DNA from: Candidatus Methanoperedens sp.
GTDB lineage: Archaea; Halobacteriota; Methanosarcinia; Methanosarcinales; Methanoperedenaceae
DNA length: 37,295 nucleotides
Reading direction: 5' to 3'
Assembly (NCBI GenBank): GCA_026552855.1
Contig: JAPMTX010000154.1
Coordinates: 1-37,295, forward strand
The notes below the pieces were generated by a model, which worked only from the letters and a program-made list of their open reading frames with translations, was not told the DNA's origin and made no database searches. The position numbers were made by a program, and so were the translations under genes. Positions 8,191 to 16,051 of this stretch are shown in pieces (the stretch's first letter is position 1; every line of letters begins with the position of its first letter).

Positions 8191-8951
8191 TAAAACGGTA
8201 TAAAAAGGACCAGCATTTCCTGATAGATAAACGCGTCCTCAGCAGGATAATAGGGTACGGAAAGTTAAATTCCTCGGATACCGTGCTTGAGATAGGCGCA
8301 GGCTACGGCAACCTCACCGGGGAACTTGCGGGAAAAGCAGGAAAGGTCATCGCAATAGAGGCAGACCCTGAGCTTGCAGCCACTCTTAACAGGTGGGAGA
8401 ACGTTGAGGTCATAACCGGGGATGCGCTTAAGATAGAGTTCCCTCCTTTTAACAAGGTCATTTCTAATCTCCCATACTCCATCTCTTCTCCGGTCACTTT
8501 TAAACTGCTGCGCTATAAGTTCGAATTCGGCATCCTGATGTACCAGTACGAGTTCGCAAAAAGGATGGTGGCTTTACCTGATAGCGAAGATTACGGCAGG
8601 CTATCGATAGCTGTCCAGTATTATGCCGATACAGAGATGCTGGAGATAGTGCCGAAGAGCGCGTTCAGCACCCAGCCTGAGGTGCGCTCTGCCATAGTAA
8701 GGCTTACACCGCGCCCTCCGCCATATAAGGTGAAGGATGAGGGGTTTTTCATGAAGTTCATCGCTGCTGCTTTTTCCCAGAGGCGCAAGAAGCTGCGGAA
8801 TGCGATATTGAACAACGCAGCTTTACTCGGGATAGAGGATATAAGGGGCGCGGTTGAGAGACTGCCCCGTGAAGTGATAGATAGAAGGGCTGAGACCCTT
8901 TCAGCAGAGGAGCTTGCACAGCTTGCGGATAGTCTATTAGCAGAACTATGA
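8187..8951 (+). CDS. ksgA: 16S rRNA adenine dimethyltransferase RsmA/KsgA
   Basis: A SAM-dependent enzyme that dimethylates two adjacent adenines in the 3' terminal helix of 16S rRNA during small-subunit maturation. It has DQHFLIDKRVL at the start, the SAM motif LEIGAGYGNLT, the acidic EADPELA, and the catalytic NLPYSIS motif. The length of 254 residues is typical of archaeal forms. The start overlaps the DUF655 stop by 4 bases. It ends the conserved run; the next genes are on the other strand and have lower GC. Confidence 0.93.
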   Translation: MIKRYKKDQHFLIDKRVLSRIIGYGKLNSSDTVLEIGAGYGNLTGELAGKAGKVIAIEADPELAATLNRWENVEVITGDALKIEFPPFNKVISNLPYSISSPVTFKLLRYKFEFGILMYQYEFAKRMVALPDSEDYGRLSIAVQYYADTEMLEIVPKSAFSTQPEVRSAIVRLTPRPPPYKVKDEGFFMKFIAAAFSQRRKKLRNAILNNAALLGIEDIRGAVERLPREVIDRRAETLSAEELAQLADSLLAEL

Positions 8952-8973
8952 CTGGTTGTAATGCCTGCTGACC

Positions 8974-10152
8974 TCATTTATTTAGATGCACCACTTTTGG
9001 AGGCAGGAAACCGTTAAAATTGGTGGCTGAAGCGATTGTATAGGCACCAATATTTTCAGCATAAAGCAAATCGTCAATTTGTAGATCTTCTGGTAGCTCA
9101 TCAGCCAGGGAAATAGTGTCGAAAGCGTCGCAAGTGGGGCCAAACGTAGCACAAACTTTTTTCTCCCCGCACTTGAAGGAATGCAGCGGATAGTGCTGAT
9201 GATCAAAAACTTGTCCGGAAAAAGTATGATAAACACCGTCGTCCAGATAATAGCATGTTTTCCCATCACGAACAGCTTTGCCAACGATTTTCGTGACCAA
9301 GGTACAGGCTGTCGCGACCATAAATCGCCCCGGCTCGGCGACAACCTGGATATTATCATTGGAAAATAAGCGCTTTATTTCTGAATTTAATTTCCTTGCC
9401 AGGGTAGTAAAAGATTTTACGTCCGGAGTGTACTTTACAGGAAAGCCGCCGCCAATATCCAAAACCTTTCTTTTTTTGCCTTCCTTATCAATAAACCCAA
9501 TTTGATAATTTCTCAACTGCGCTTCCTTGAAAATTGATGAGGCGAAATTCAAAGCCTGTGAGTAGTTATCAAAATTATTGCACTGGCTGCCGACATGAAA
9601 ACTAATGCCTTCAACTCCAAGCCCTAAATTCACAGCTTCGGCGATAAGATCAACCGCATCTCCAGGATGGGCTCCAAATTTTGAAGACAGCTCAACCATA
9701 GAACCGGTATTAGGCACGCGTATCCTTAAAACCAGACCAACATCCGGGGCATGTTTTTTTATCTTTCTTAATTCTTCAATATTGTCAAAAGTAACCAATA
9801 TTTTATATTCATTTAACTTAGCCAGGACTTCGGCAGGCTTAATGGTATTAGCATAAATGATTTTATCCCAGATAAAATCCTGCCGCTCTTTTTCAGATAA
9901 ATGTTTGATATTATCGTGAACCAGCATAAATTCAGGGAAAGAAGCCACGTCAAAACTGGCGCCCAATTCGTACATAGTTTTGACAATTTCCGGATTGGAA
10001 TTGGCTTTAACGGCGAAATATGCCTGAACATCAGGCAATTTTTCCCTGAATTCACGATAATTCTCCCTGATTTTTTCATGGTCTATAATAAAGACCGGCG
10101 TGCCGTGTTCCCGGGCAATTTTTTCTAAAATTTTATTTTGTTTTTCGATCAT
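8974..10152 (-). CDS. Ornithine decarboxylase-like, type III PLP enzyme
   Basis: A fold III PLP decarboxylase of the Orn/DAP/Arg group 2 family. The PLP lysine is K49 in YFAVKANSN. HVGSQ and EPGRFMVA are the glycine-rich and phosphate-binding motifs, and GPTCDAFD with C341 is the active-site loop typical of ornithine decarboxylases. The 392-residue length fits the short bacterial and eukaryotic ODC type. It lies 17 bases downstream of a homospermidine synthase gene on the same strand. The likely role is therefore making putrescine for homospermidine. Lysine or carboxynorspermidine decarboxylase are alternatives. The base composition is visibly more AT-rich than in ksgA, which suggests transfer. 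Confidence 0.8.
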   Translation of the reverse strand: MIEKQNKILEKIAREHGTPVFIIDHEKIRENYREFREKLPDVQAYFAVKANSNPEIVKTMYELGASFDVASFPEFMLVHDNIKHLSEKERQDFIWDKIIYANTIKPAEVLAKLNEYKILVTFDNIEELRKIKKHAPDVGLVLRIRVPNTGSMVELSSKFGAHPGDAVDLIAEAVNLGLGVEGISFHVGSQCNNFDNYSQALNFASSIFKEAQLRNYQIGFIDKEGKKRKVLDIGGGFPVKYTPDVKSFTTLARKLNSEIKRLFSNDNIQVVAEPGRFMVATACTLVTKIVGKAVRDGKTCYYLDDGVYHTFSGQVFDHQHYPLHSFKCGEKKVCATFGPTCDAFDTISLADELPEDLQIDDLLYAENIGAYTIASATNFNGFLPPKVVHLNK

Positions 10153-10169
10153 AATTGTATGTGATATTA

Positions 10170-11618
10170 TTAATCTATAAAAAGAAAATTTTCAAATTGC
10201 CAGGGATCTGGATTGTATTTAGCTGCCGGATTTTCTTTAAAAAATATTTTGCGGTTTTTTAGCGGCGTCCAGTCCGAGGGAGCGGAAATAAATTTTCCGA
10301 GATACGGTTTGGCAATATCCAGAACAAAATCATGAGGCAGGTCGTCGGGCAATTTAATACCTTCTCGCGGATGTTCAAACATCCAGAGTACGGCAGCAAT
10401 AATACCTGCCGCTACTTGAAGGGTGGTGGCGTTTTGGCCGGGAGCGAGAGATCTTGCTTCTTCAATGCTTAAAGAGCTGCCCGTCCACCAGGAATTATAA
10501 TAATGTCCCATCAAGAGCGCTCCCAGAGTATCTTCGCCAGATGTGATTTCATCCGTTAAAATTCTGATCTTTGGCTGGAGTTCGTAATTCCGGCAGCGCA
10601 GTTCATGAAGCGAGGAAAGCGTTTCGTGACAGGGCATATAAGCATAATTTACGGTAGGCCGGTAAATCGCCTTGCCATCTTCCCAAACAGTTAACCGGTC
10701 TGAAAGGCCAAATGCTTCACCATGGCGGATCATCATACCGACAATTTCTTCATCCGGTATCCAGGATCTTACCCATGTATTAATGCCCATTTGAGGCAAA
10801 AAAATCTGATTTTTAGGTCCGCACGGAGGTATGTTGGCCAGGGGCGGCAGCTTCTGCTCATGCGTGCCCCAGCCCATTTCAGCCGGCGCCGTCCCTTCTT
10901 CCCGCAATCCTTCAATGCTCCACGTCCCTACAAATTCGTTAACCTCCTTTGGCCTGTTGGTAATTTGAGTATCCCGCTCGCTACAATGGATTACCTTAAT
11001 TCCTAATTTCTTCGCGAGGTGGGCAAAATCCCTGTTTTTTGCAAGATGGCTGATCTCTTCCTCGTCTCCCGGAGAAACTTTCTTCTCAGCGCAGACGCGC
11101 GCAGCAATATCCAGCAAGGCTTGTTTGACGAAGTGAGAAATGAGACCGGGATTAGCGCCATGGTCAATAACAGCAGTCGGCGAATCTTTCCAATTACGGG
11201 AGAGATCCCGCAATTGCATTTGCCGCCAATAAAGGGATTTTTCAAACGGGCTCTTCGTATAAATCCCTTCAAGAGGATCCCAGAGTTCAATCGAGGTATT
11301 AACGTACAATACATTGTTGTCATGGCACCACTTAATAATGTCATTGGCGCCGATATTCCACGCTAAATCAATGAGCAAACCTCCATTATCCACATATTTT
11401 GACAAAACCTGATCTAAATTTTCCCGGGTAATTTTTTCACAAACATATTTTAATCCCTGGTCTGTATATTTTTTCAGGGCTTTGGATTTGTCTTCAAAAT
11501 CAATTATGGTAATGTTTCCTGGCGGAACATCGATTTTGTCCATTAAGATTGGCAGGGTGCATTGTGAGACTGAGCCATAGCCTATAATAAGAATTTTATT
11601 GTTAAATTTCTTTTTCAT
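10170..11618 (-). CDS. hss: Homospermidine synthase (saccharopine dehydrogenase fold)
   Basis: An NAD-dependent enzyme that joins aminobutyl groups from putrescine to form sym-homospermidine. The Rossmann start IIGYGSVSQC is at residues 11-20, followed by WNIGANDIIKWC, IDHGANPGLISHF and a C-terminal TGSSLSIEEA segment. I recognise these as bacterial homospermidine synthase features. The 482-residue length fits. It is the first gene of a likely two-gene unit with the ornithine decarboxylase, 17 bases downstream. Archaea usually make polyamines via agmatine and aminopropyl transfer, so this pair is probably acquired. A generic saccharopine dehydrogenase-like function is the main alternative. 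Confidence 0.8.
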   Translation of the reverse strand: MKKKFNNKILIIGYGSVSQCTLPILMDKIDVPPGNITIIDFEDKSKALKKYTDQGLKYVCEKITRENLDQVLSKYVDNGGLLIDLAWNIGANDIIKWCHDNNVLYVNTSIELWDPLEGIYTKSPFEKSLYWRQMQLRDLSRNWKDSPTAVIDHGANPGLISHFVKQALLDIAARVCAEKKVSPGDEEEISHLAKNRDFAHLAKKLGIKVIHCSERDTQITNRPKEVNEFVGTWSIEGLREEGTAPAEMGWGTHEQKLPPLANIPPCGPKNQIFLPQMGINTWVRSWIPDEEIVGMMIRHGEAFGLSDRLTVWEDGKAIYRPTVNYAYMPCHETLSSLHELRCRNYELQPKIRILTDEITSGEDTLGALLMGHYYNSWWTGSSLSIEEARSLAPGQNATTLQVAAGIIAAVLWMFEHPREGIKLPDDLPHDFVLDIAKPYLGKFISAPSDWTPLKNRKIFFKENPAAKYNPDPWQFENFLFID

Positions 11619-11636
11619 TCTTTTTCAGGTTTTTCC

Positions 11637-11825
11637 TTAATCCGGAAAATTTACTGCCCCATCGGCATAATTATCTGAAATCTGTTCCAAAAATAAGTGT
11701 GCTTCAACATACATTTTTTTTCCACATTTCCATTTGATAGATTTTAATTCATCCGAATATCGATGTTCTGGTAAATAATACTTACGATTCTCTCGGTTCT
11801 GGTTTATTGGGTGTACCAGCGCCAC
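11637..11825 (-). CDS. Possible small protein upstream of hss
   Basis: A 62-codon frame with a GTG start lies 18 bases before hss on the same strand. The frame stays open upstream for about 10 more codons without an ATG. The product is charged, with two or three aromatic-rich patches (RKYYLPEHRY, KKMYVEAHLF), and resembles nothing I know. No ribosome binding site is evident. It may be a remnant of a longer gene or chance. Confidence 0.25.
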   Translation of the reverse strand: MALVHPINQNRENRKYYLPEHRYSDELKSIKWKCGKKMYVEAHLFLEQISDNYADGAVNFPD

Positions 11826-12102
11826 TCTAAAACCTCTGGTAAATTTTCTCGCCTTTTATTTAAGATAAGCAACTGAAGAAAGATTATCCTTTATTCCATG
11901 CTTTGTATGTCTTGCAGATAAATTGCATATAGACATAATCACCAGCATGAATTGAAAAAGTATCGAAATTATACCATGCTCCCGTCACTACCCCCGACCG
12001 AGGTCGGGGGCATCCACGCATGGGTGCATGAGGGTTTCTATCGCTTATTATTGTTTTGGCTTTTGATAATCAGAGGGGGCACAAAAATAATCAAAAGTGA
12101 TA
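11826..12102. other. Intergenic stretch with one strong hairpin
   Basis: No convincing gene is present. If the small frame before hss is not real, the gene-free stretch runs from 11619. It is AT-rich apart from the GC-rich palindrome at 11991-12010. Confidence 0.6.
11991..12010. repeat. GC-rich perfect inverted repeat
   Basis: CCCCCGACC and GGTCGGGGG flank a GA dinucleotide, giving an 8-bp stem with a 4-base loop in practice. An imperfect partner structure (GCATCCA ... TGGGTGC) follows directly at 12010-12029. Its position downstream of the GNAT gene (minus strand) allows a role as terminator, REP-like element or IS end. Its composition stands out from the AT-rich surroundings. Confidence 0.6.
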
Positions 12103-12966
12103 TTATCCATATATTGCTATATAATATTGGTTTATATCAGCATATAAAGGAACCGTAATATCAAGATTTAAAACATTATTTTTATTTTTTAGCCAATCAC
12201 GTATTATTGATAGATTTTGTCTTGTATTAAAACCTTCCAGTTTGATTTTTGGTTTATTGTTTTCAAAAGTTAATCCTATTTTTGAATGGCATGCTTTTAA
12301 AAGAGAGTTTTCAGGTACAAGATCATGAAAAATATCATTTACGTGTGTAGTTAAAATTTTTTCACAATTTGTCCTAAGTGTGTCTACATCAGTTTTTTCA
12401 TTCAATTCGCATTCTATAGTATGCCCTTGCCTCAAACGTTCATTTAACTTCTCAATAACGCATTTTTCACAGCAGTATGCTATCCTCTCTGATAAAGCAG
12501 TATATAAGATTTCGAATAGAGGATTGCTAAGGTACCAAGAAATAGATTCAGGATACGCATCTAAAAATAAAAATCTGGCAGCAATCTCTTGATTTTCACA
12601 GGCATTTTTAACGATAGCATTAAGGATCGCCTTTCCAATTCCTGATTTTTGATAACGTTTATCAACGGCAAAGCGTGTTAGAAATAGAGCGGGATAGCTT
12701 TTTAAAGTCTTATACTCTTCTTCTACGCTAATCCTCTGTTCTTTTATAGCATTCATAGCTAAACTATAATATGCTATACATACACCATTTTTTACAAGTA
12801 TGTTGGTTCTTGATAAATTATTTTGATTATATTTTAAAGCGTCTTTTTTTATAAAATCATTTAATTTTTCATAATTGTCGTTTTTTGATGCGCAACAATC
12901 AAAATCTTTAACAGCATCCAACCACTTCTCACTAAAGAGATGTTTTTCATAACTTGTAAGTGGCAT
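12103..12966 (-). CDS. GNAT acetyltransferase, toxin-like, with a C-terminal extension
   Basis: Residues 20-155 match GNAT toxins of the TacT/AtaT kind. They show VKDFDC, a LNDFIKKDAL helix, NNLSRT and the acetyl-CoA loop QKSGIGKAIL (106-115) preceded by RFAVDKRY. Known members acetylate aminoacyl-tRNA. A further 130 residues with a CCEKC motif at 165-169 follow; I do not recognise this part and it is absent from typical toxins of about 170 residues. A 47-codon gene ends 20 bases upstream, a layout usual for an antitoxin. The gene is strongly AT-rich and lies in the accessory island. Toxin activity is inference; a stand-alone acetyltransferase is possible. Confidence 0.7.
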   Translation of the reverse strand: MPLTSYEKHLFSEKWLDAVKDFDCCASKNDNYEKLNDFIKKDALKYNQNNLSRTNILVKNGVCIAYYSLAMNAIKEQRISVEEEYKTLKSYPALFLTRFAVDKRYQKSGIGKAILNAIVKNACENQEIAARFLFLDAYPESISWYLSNPLFEILYTALSERIAYCCEKCVIEKLNERLRQGHTIECELNEKTDVDTLRTNCEKILTTHVNDIFHDLVPENSLLKACHSKIGLTFENNKPKIKLEGFNTRQNLSIIRDWLKNKNNVLNLDITVPLYADINQYYIAIYG

Positions 12967-12986
12967 AAAAAAAATTTATTCAAAAA

Positions 12987-13130
12987 TTATTCTAACATTG
13001 AACTGGAACCCAAAGCCCATTTACGAATTTCTTTAATTTCTTCAGGGGTAAGTTCACGGTTTAGATTTTTATGGAATATCTCTGCATCTAAATCCTTAAG
13101 TTCAGGAATATATTCCACGATTTCAGCCAT
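12987..13130 (-). CDS. Small antitoxin-like protein, 47 residues
   Basis: An ATG at 13130 preceded by GGTGAGGAAAG, a good ribosome binding site, opens a 47-codon frame ending in TAA. The product starts MAEIVEYIPEL and has a charged helical C-terminus with LTPEEIKEIRKWA. It lies 20 bases before the GNAT gene on the same strand, as expected for an antitoxin in a bicistronic module. It is shorter than the DUF1778 ribbon-helix-helix antitoxins usually paired with GNAT toxins and shows no clear RHH pattern. Function is inferred from position only. Confidence 0.55.
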   Translation of the reverse strand: MAEIVEYIPELKDLDAEIFHKNLNRELTPEEIKEIRKWALGSSSMLE

Positions 13131-13140
13131 CTTTCCTCAC

Positions 13141-13200
13141 CTATTATATGTATATCATATGAATCATATACGTATGTGTATATATACATATAGGTATACT
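13141..13200 (-). promoter_or_regulatory. AT-rich palindromic promoter/operator of the GNAT module
   Basis: The segment is built of overlapping TATAT/ATATA and CATATG-type words. It includes a repeat of ATCATATGA/ATCATATAC and a near-palindrome around GTGTATATATACATA. The expected TATA position for the 47-codon gene (about 26 bases before 13130) falls within it. Palindromes at a toxin-antitoxin promoter often bind the antitoxin; that role is inferred. Confidence 0.4.
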
Positions 13201-13461
13201 ATAATAAAAAAATATATTAACAAGTCTACAAATGTATCTCAATGTACTGGTTTAATGTTGGTACTTATACAATATATTCAAGCTACGAATTGTGCTTTTT
13301 ATATACCGATCTTACAAGCAATCATTATTCTTTGTTTTACATTGGTAACATTATATTCCGTGCCTTATTTCAGTGCAATGATTTCTCTTTTGGCTTTAGA
13401 TGTTCCAACGTATAGTTGTATATAACTGTATCAATCTTATAATCTTCTCTTACCCTCAGTT

Positions 13462-13481
13462 TTGGAACAACACGGAACAAC
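13462..13481 (+). repeat. Direct repeat copy 1 (two GGAACAAC words)
   Basis: GGAACAAC occurs at 13464-13471 and 13474-13481, exactly 10 bases apart. The whole 20-mer matches the copy at 13501-13520 in 17 of 20 positions. It lies just upstream of the TATA box of the GTPase-like gene. Confidence 0.75.
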
Positions 13482-13488
13482 AAAAAGA

Positions 13489-13496
13489 TTTAAATA
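13489..13496 (+). promoter_or_regulatory. TATA box of the GTPase-like gene
   Basis: TTTAAATA with the A-rich AAAAAG immediately before it as a BRE-like element. A start of transcription near 13518-13522 would fall in or at the edge of the downstream repeat and give a short leader with GGAGG. The TATA box sits midway between the two 20-bp repeats. Confidence 0.6.
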
Positions 13497-13500
13497 GTAT

Positions 13501-13520
13501 GTGGAACAACTGGGAACAAC
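13501..13520 (+). repeat. Direct repeat copy 2 (two GGAACAAC words)
   Basis: GGAACAAC occurs at 13503-13510 and 13513-13520, again 10 bases apart. The 20-mer begins 39 bases after copy 1. It spans the predicted transcription start and ends just before the AGGAGG ribosome binding site. Confidence 0.75.
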
Positions 13521-13534
13521 AAAGGAGGAAAAAT

Positions 13535-15874
13535 ATGGTAAAGTATAAAGCAAGTCCATCACGCTCTCAAGGGCGAGAATCTTGGTCGATCATTTTTAGA
13601 CATCCGCTACGCAAGGATGCTAAGGGAAAAGAAGGTCTTAGGATTCGACGTGGTCTTGGTACCGCAGATGAAAATAAAGCTAAAGAACTTGTTCGTCAGA
13701 TGAATGAGCTTCTTGACAACGTATCTTTTTGGAATATAAATGCCAAGCCTCTTGCAGAAAAACAATATGATGAAAGAATCGTATCTGCATTTTATGACTC
13801 ACTTGAATCTGAACCCCAAGATTATTGGGCGATTCGAGAAGATCTATTACCTTTACCATCATCGAATGACGGCTATGTACGTGTTCTTTTTATTGGTGCA
13901 ATAGGAGCAGGCAAGACAACTCTTTTGCGTCAGGTAATTGGCTTAGATCCTAAGCGTGATAGGTTTCTATCAACGTCCACTGGAAGAACAACTACCTCTG
14001 ATATTGAAATAATCATGTCAGAGCCTCCATTCAAAGCCGTTGTTACTTTTTTTACCGAAGCAGAAACTCGCCTACTTGTTGAGGAATGTGTGATAGAAGC
14101 AGTCATTAATGCTTACGAAGGTGGAAATCAAAACAGCATAGCTAGACGTTTGTTAGAACACAAAGAACAACGGTTTAGGCTTAAATATCTCTTGGGTAAC
14201 TACAAATCAGGTGATGAAATTCTAGAAGAAGATGATGATATAAACTCAGCATTGGATGATTCACAAGAGTACGAATCTCCAGAGCAAGAAATTCCAGCAT
14301 CAGAAAAAGATAAATTAAATCAATCTCTCAATGACTATATAGAAAGCATCATTCGGATTGCAAATTTAACGAGGGAACGACTGAATAAACAAATTGCTCC
14401 TATATCGGAGCAGAATAAAGACAAAACTAATGAACAAGAAATTTTTGAAAAATTGCTTTTAGAAGAGGAAGAGTTTGATTCACTAGTTAATAGACTTATT
14501 GAGGACATCGAAACTAGGTTTGCACTTGTTCGTCAAGATTCAATTGAATACGACAGCGGAGATTGGCCTCAGTGCTGGAAATTTGAAACTGAAAACCGAG
14601 AAATATTCTTAGAAGAGCTTCGCAGATTCTCGGACAACTCTGCAGCTCTGTTTGGTCAGCTTTTGACTCCTTTGGTTCAAGGAATTCGTGTACAAGGGCC
14701 ATTATATCCAGATAGAATATGGTCAGCAGAAGCACCTAAACTTGTATTGATGGATGGACAGGGTCTGGGGCATACACCGGACTCAGCATCTTCATTACCA
14801 ACAAGCCTTACTCAGCGTTTTAAGGAATTAGATGTTATTCTCTTGGTTGATAATGCTATTCAACCAATGCTAGCATCTTCAATCGCAGTCTTACGGAGTG
14901 TAGGGGCAAGTGGGCATCACTCCAAGCTGGCAATTGCTTTTACCCACTTTGATGGCGTTGGCGGGCATAATCTACGGGATAGAAAGGCAAAAAAAGAGCA
15001 TGTATTTAATGCATTAAGAAACGGGCTAGATATACTAAAGGATATTTTAGACCAACCTACGATTCGTCTAATGGAGATAGAGCTTGAAAATAGATGTTTT
15101 TTCCTTGGCCACTTACAAAAAAAATTAGGTGTTGACCAAAGAGGTACTAAGATAGAACTTGAAAGACTTCTTGACACGTTTAAATCATACAAAGTAGTCC
15201 TCCCTAAAGGGCCAGCAAAACCTATCTATGACGAAGCATATATTCTATTTGCGCTTCAAGATGCAACAAGAGATTTTCATACGAGATGGAGTTCACTCTT
15301 AGGACTGTCATATCAGCCAGGGATTCCTCCTGCACATTGGGCTACTGTCAAGGCTCTCACTCGTAGAATTGCTTACTTCCCGCCGCGAAACGACTTTGGA
15401 GGGCTGACGCCTGTTGGTGACCTCATATCCCGCCTAAGTGAAAGAATATCACGTTATCTATTTAATCCACTTGGTTGGACTAATAAAACACTTAGTGAGG
15501 AGGAAAAACAGTTAATCTTAATTGCAATTAAACAAAAGGTGAATAGTGATCTACATTCACTTATTCGTGATTGTTTGATTGAAGATCAGAAAAAAGAATG
15601 GGTTATAGCCTATGAGTATAGAGGTCAAGGATCAACTAAAGTCCGTGCAAGGGATATAAATGTAATCTATAATAAAGGTGCACCACTACTTGTTGAAGTA
15701 CCTTCACCTGAATCCCTTAATTTTCTAACACGTATTAGAACCGTAGTTAATGAGGCTATACAATCAAGAGGAGGATTGGATGAAAATTTGTCGGATGCTA
15801 TTTCTTTAAACACTGTTGAGACGCCTGGAATTGATAGTAAGAACTCAGATATAGAAGAACGGGATGCACGGTGA
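13535..15874 (+). CDS. Large P-loop GTPase-like protein with integrase-arm-like N-terminus
   Basis: The start is set at ATG 13535 because AGGAGG lies 7 bases upstream; an earlier ATG at 13400 has no such site. The 779-residue product begins with a module (about 15-65) resembling the arm-type DNA-binding domain of tyrosine integrases (SWSIIFRHP, GLGTADENKAKELV). It continues with a P-loop, GAIGAGKTT (121-129), and a Thr-rich switch-like STSTGRTTTS (146-155). A helical, acidic insertion of some 240 residues follows, then DGQGLGH (407-413) as G3-like motif and THFD (470-473) as G4-like motif. The order fits a dynamin- or septin-like GTPase. No membrane segments are visible. I do not recognise the family. 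Low GC, an island setting and the repeat-flanked promoter suggest a regulated accessory function such as defence or element maintenance. Confidence 0.75.
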   Translation: MVKYKASPSRSQGRESWSIIFRHPLRKDAKGKEGLRIRRGLGTADENKAKELVRQMNELLDNVSFWNINAKPLAEKQYDERIVSAFYDSLESEPQDYWAIREDLLPLPSSNDGYVRVLFIGAIGAGKTTLLRQVIGLDPKRDRFLSTSTGRTTTSDIEIIMSEPPFKAVVTFFTEAETRLLVEECVIEAVINAYEGGNQNSIARRLLEHKEQRFRLKYLLGNYKSGDEILEEDDDINSALDDSQEYESPEQEIPASEKDKLNQSLNDYIESIIRIANLTRERLNKQIAPISEQNKDKTNEQEIFEKLLLEEEEFDSLVNRLIEDIETRFALVRQDSIEYDSGDWPQCWKFETENREIFLEELRRFSDNSAALFGQLLTPLVQGIRVQGPLYPDRIWSAEAPKLVLMDGQGLGHTPDSASSLPTSLTQRFKELDVILLVDNAIQPMLASSIAVLRSVGASGHHSKLAIAFTHFDGVGGHNLRDRKAKKEHVFNALRNGLDILKDILDQPTIRLMEIELENRCFFLGHLQKKLGVDQRGTKIELERLLDTFKSYKVVLPKGPAKPIYDEAYILFALQDATRDFHTRWSSLLGLSYQPGIPPAHWATVKALTRRIAYFPPRNDFGGLTPVGDLISRLSERISRYLFNPLGWTNKTLSEEEKQLILIAIKQKVNSDLHSLIRDCLIEDQKKEWVIAYEYRGQGSTKVRARDINVIYNKGAPLLVEVPSPESLNFLTRIRTVVNEAIQSRGGLDENLSDAISLNTVETPGIDSKNSDIEERDAR

Positions 15875-16051
15875 TATTCTAGAACACAAACATATGGAAT
15901 TTGATTACTGGCACCCGGCATCACGAATACATCCACTTAAATAATGAGAGTTACAACGAAAAGCATACGTGCCCTAAATCTCAGCGTCATGGTTGTTATG
16001 CTGGTCTAAAGAATTCTGATGGATGCACGAGAACGAGCGCATGACGGCAGT

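Larger units (their letters stand above)
13131..13534. other. Divergent control region, no convincing gene
   Basis: This 404-base stretch separates the leftward antitoxin-like/GNAT pair from the rightward GTPase-like gene. It holds an AT-rich, partly palindromic segment next to the left promoter and a direct-repeat/TATA cluster next to the right one. A long plus-strand frame across it has no ribosome binding site and runs antisense through the 47-codon gene. Confidence 0.6.

Noticed and set aside
11952-12158. A 68-codon plus-strand frame over the GC-rich palindrome
   Set aside because: Its residues derive from the hairpin and from antisense of the GNAT gene end; no start signal and no recognisable domain.
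12940-13425. A 161-codon plus-strand frame across the divergent control region
   Set aside because: It runs antisense through the 47-codon gene and through the AT-rich palindromes, has no ribosome binding site, and its amino-acid make-up follows base composition.
13400-13534. N-terminal extension of the GTPase-like protein from ATG 13400
   Set aside because: The extension would read through the TATA box and both direct repeats; the ATG at 13535 has AGGAGG at proper distance.
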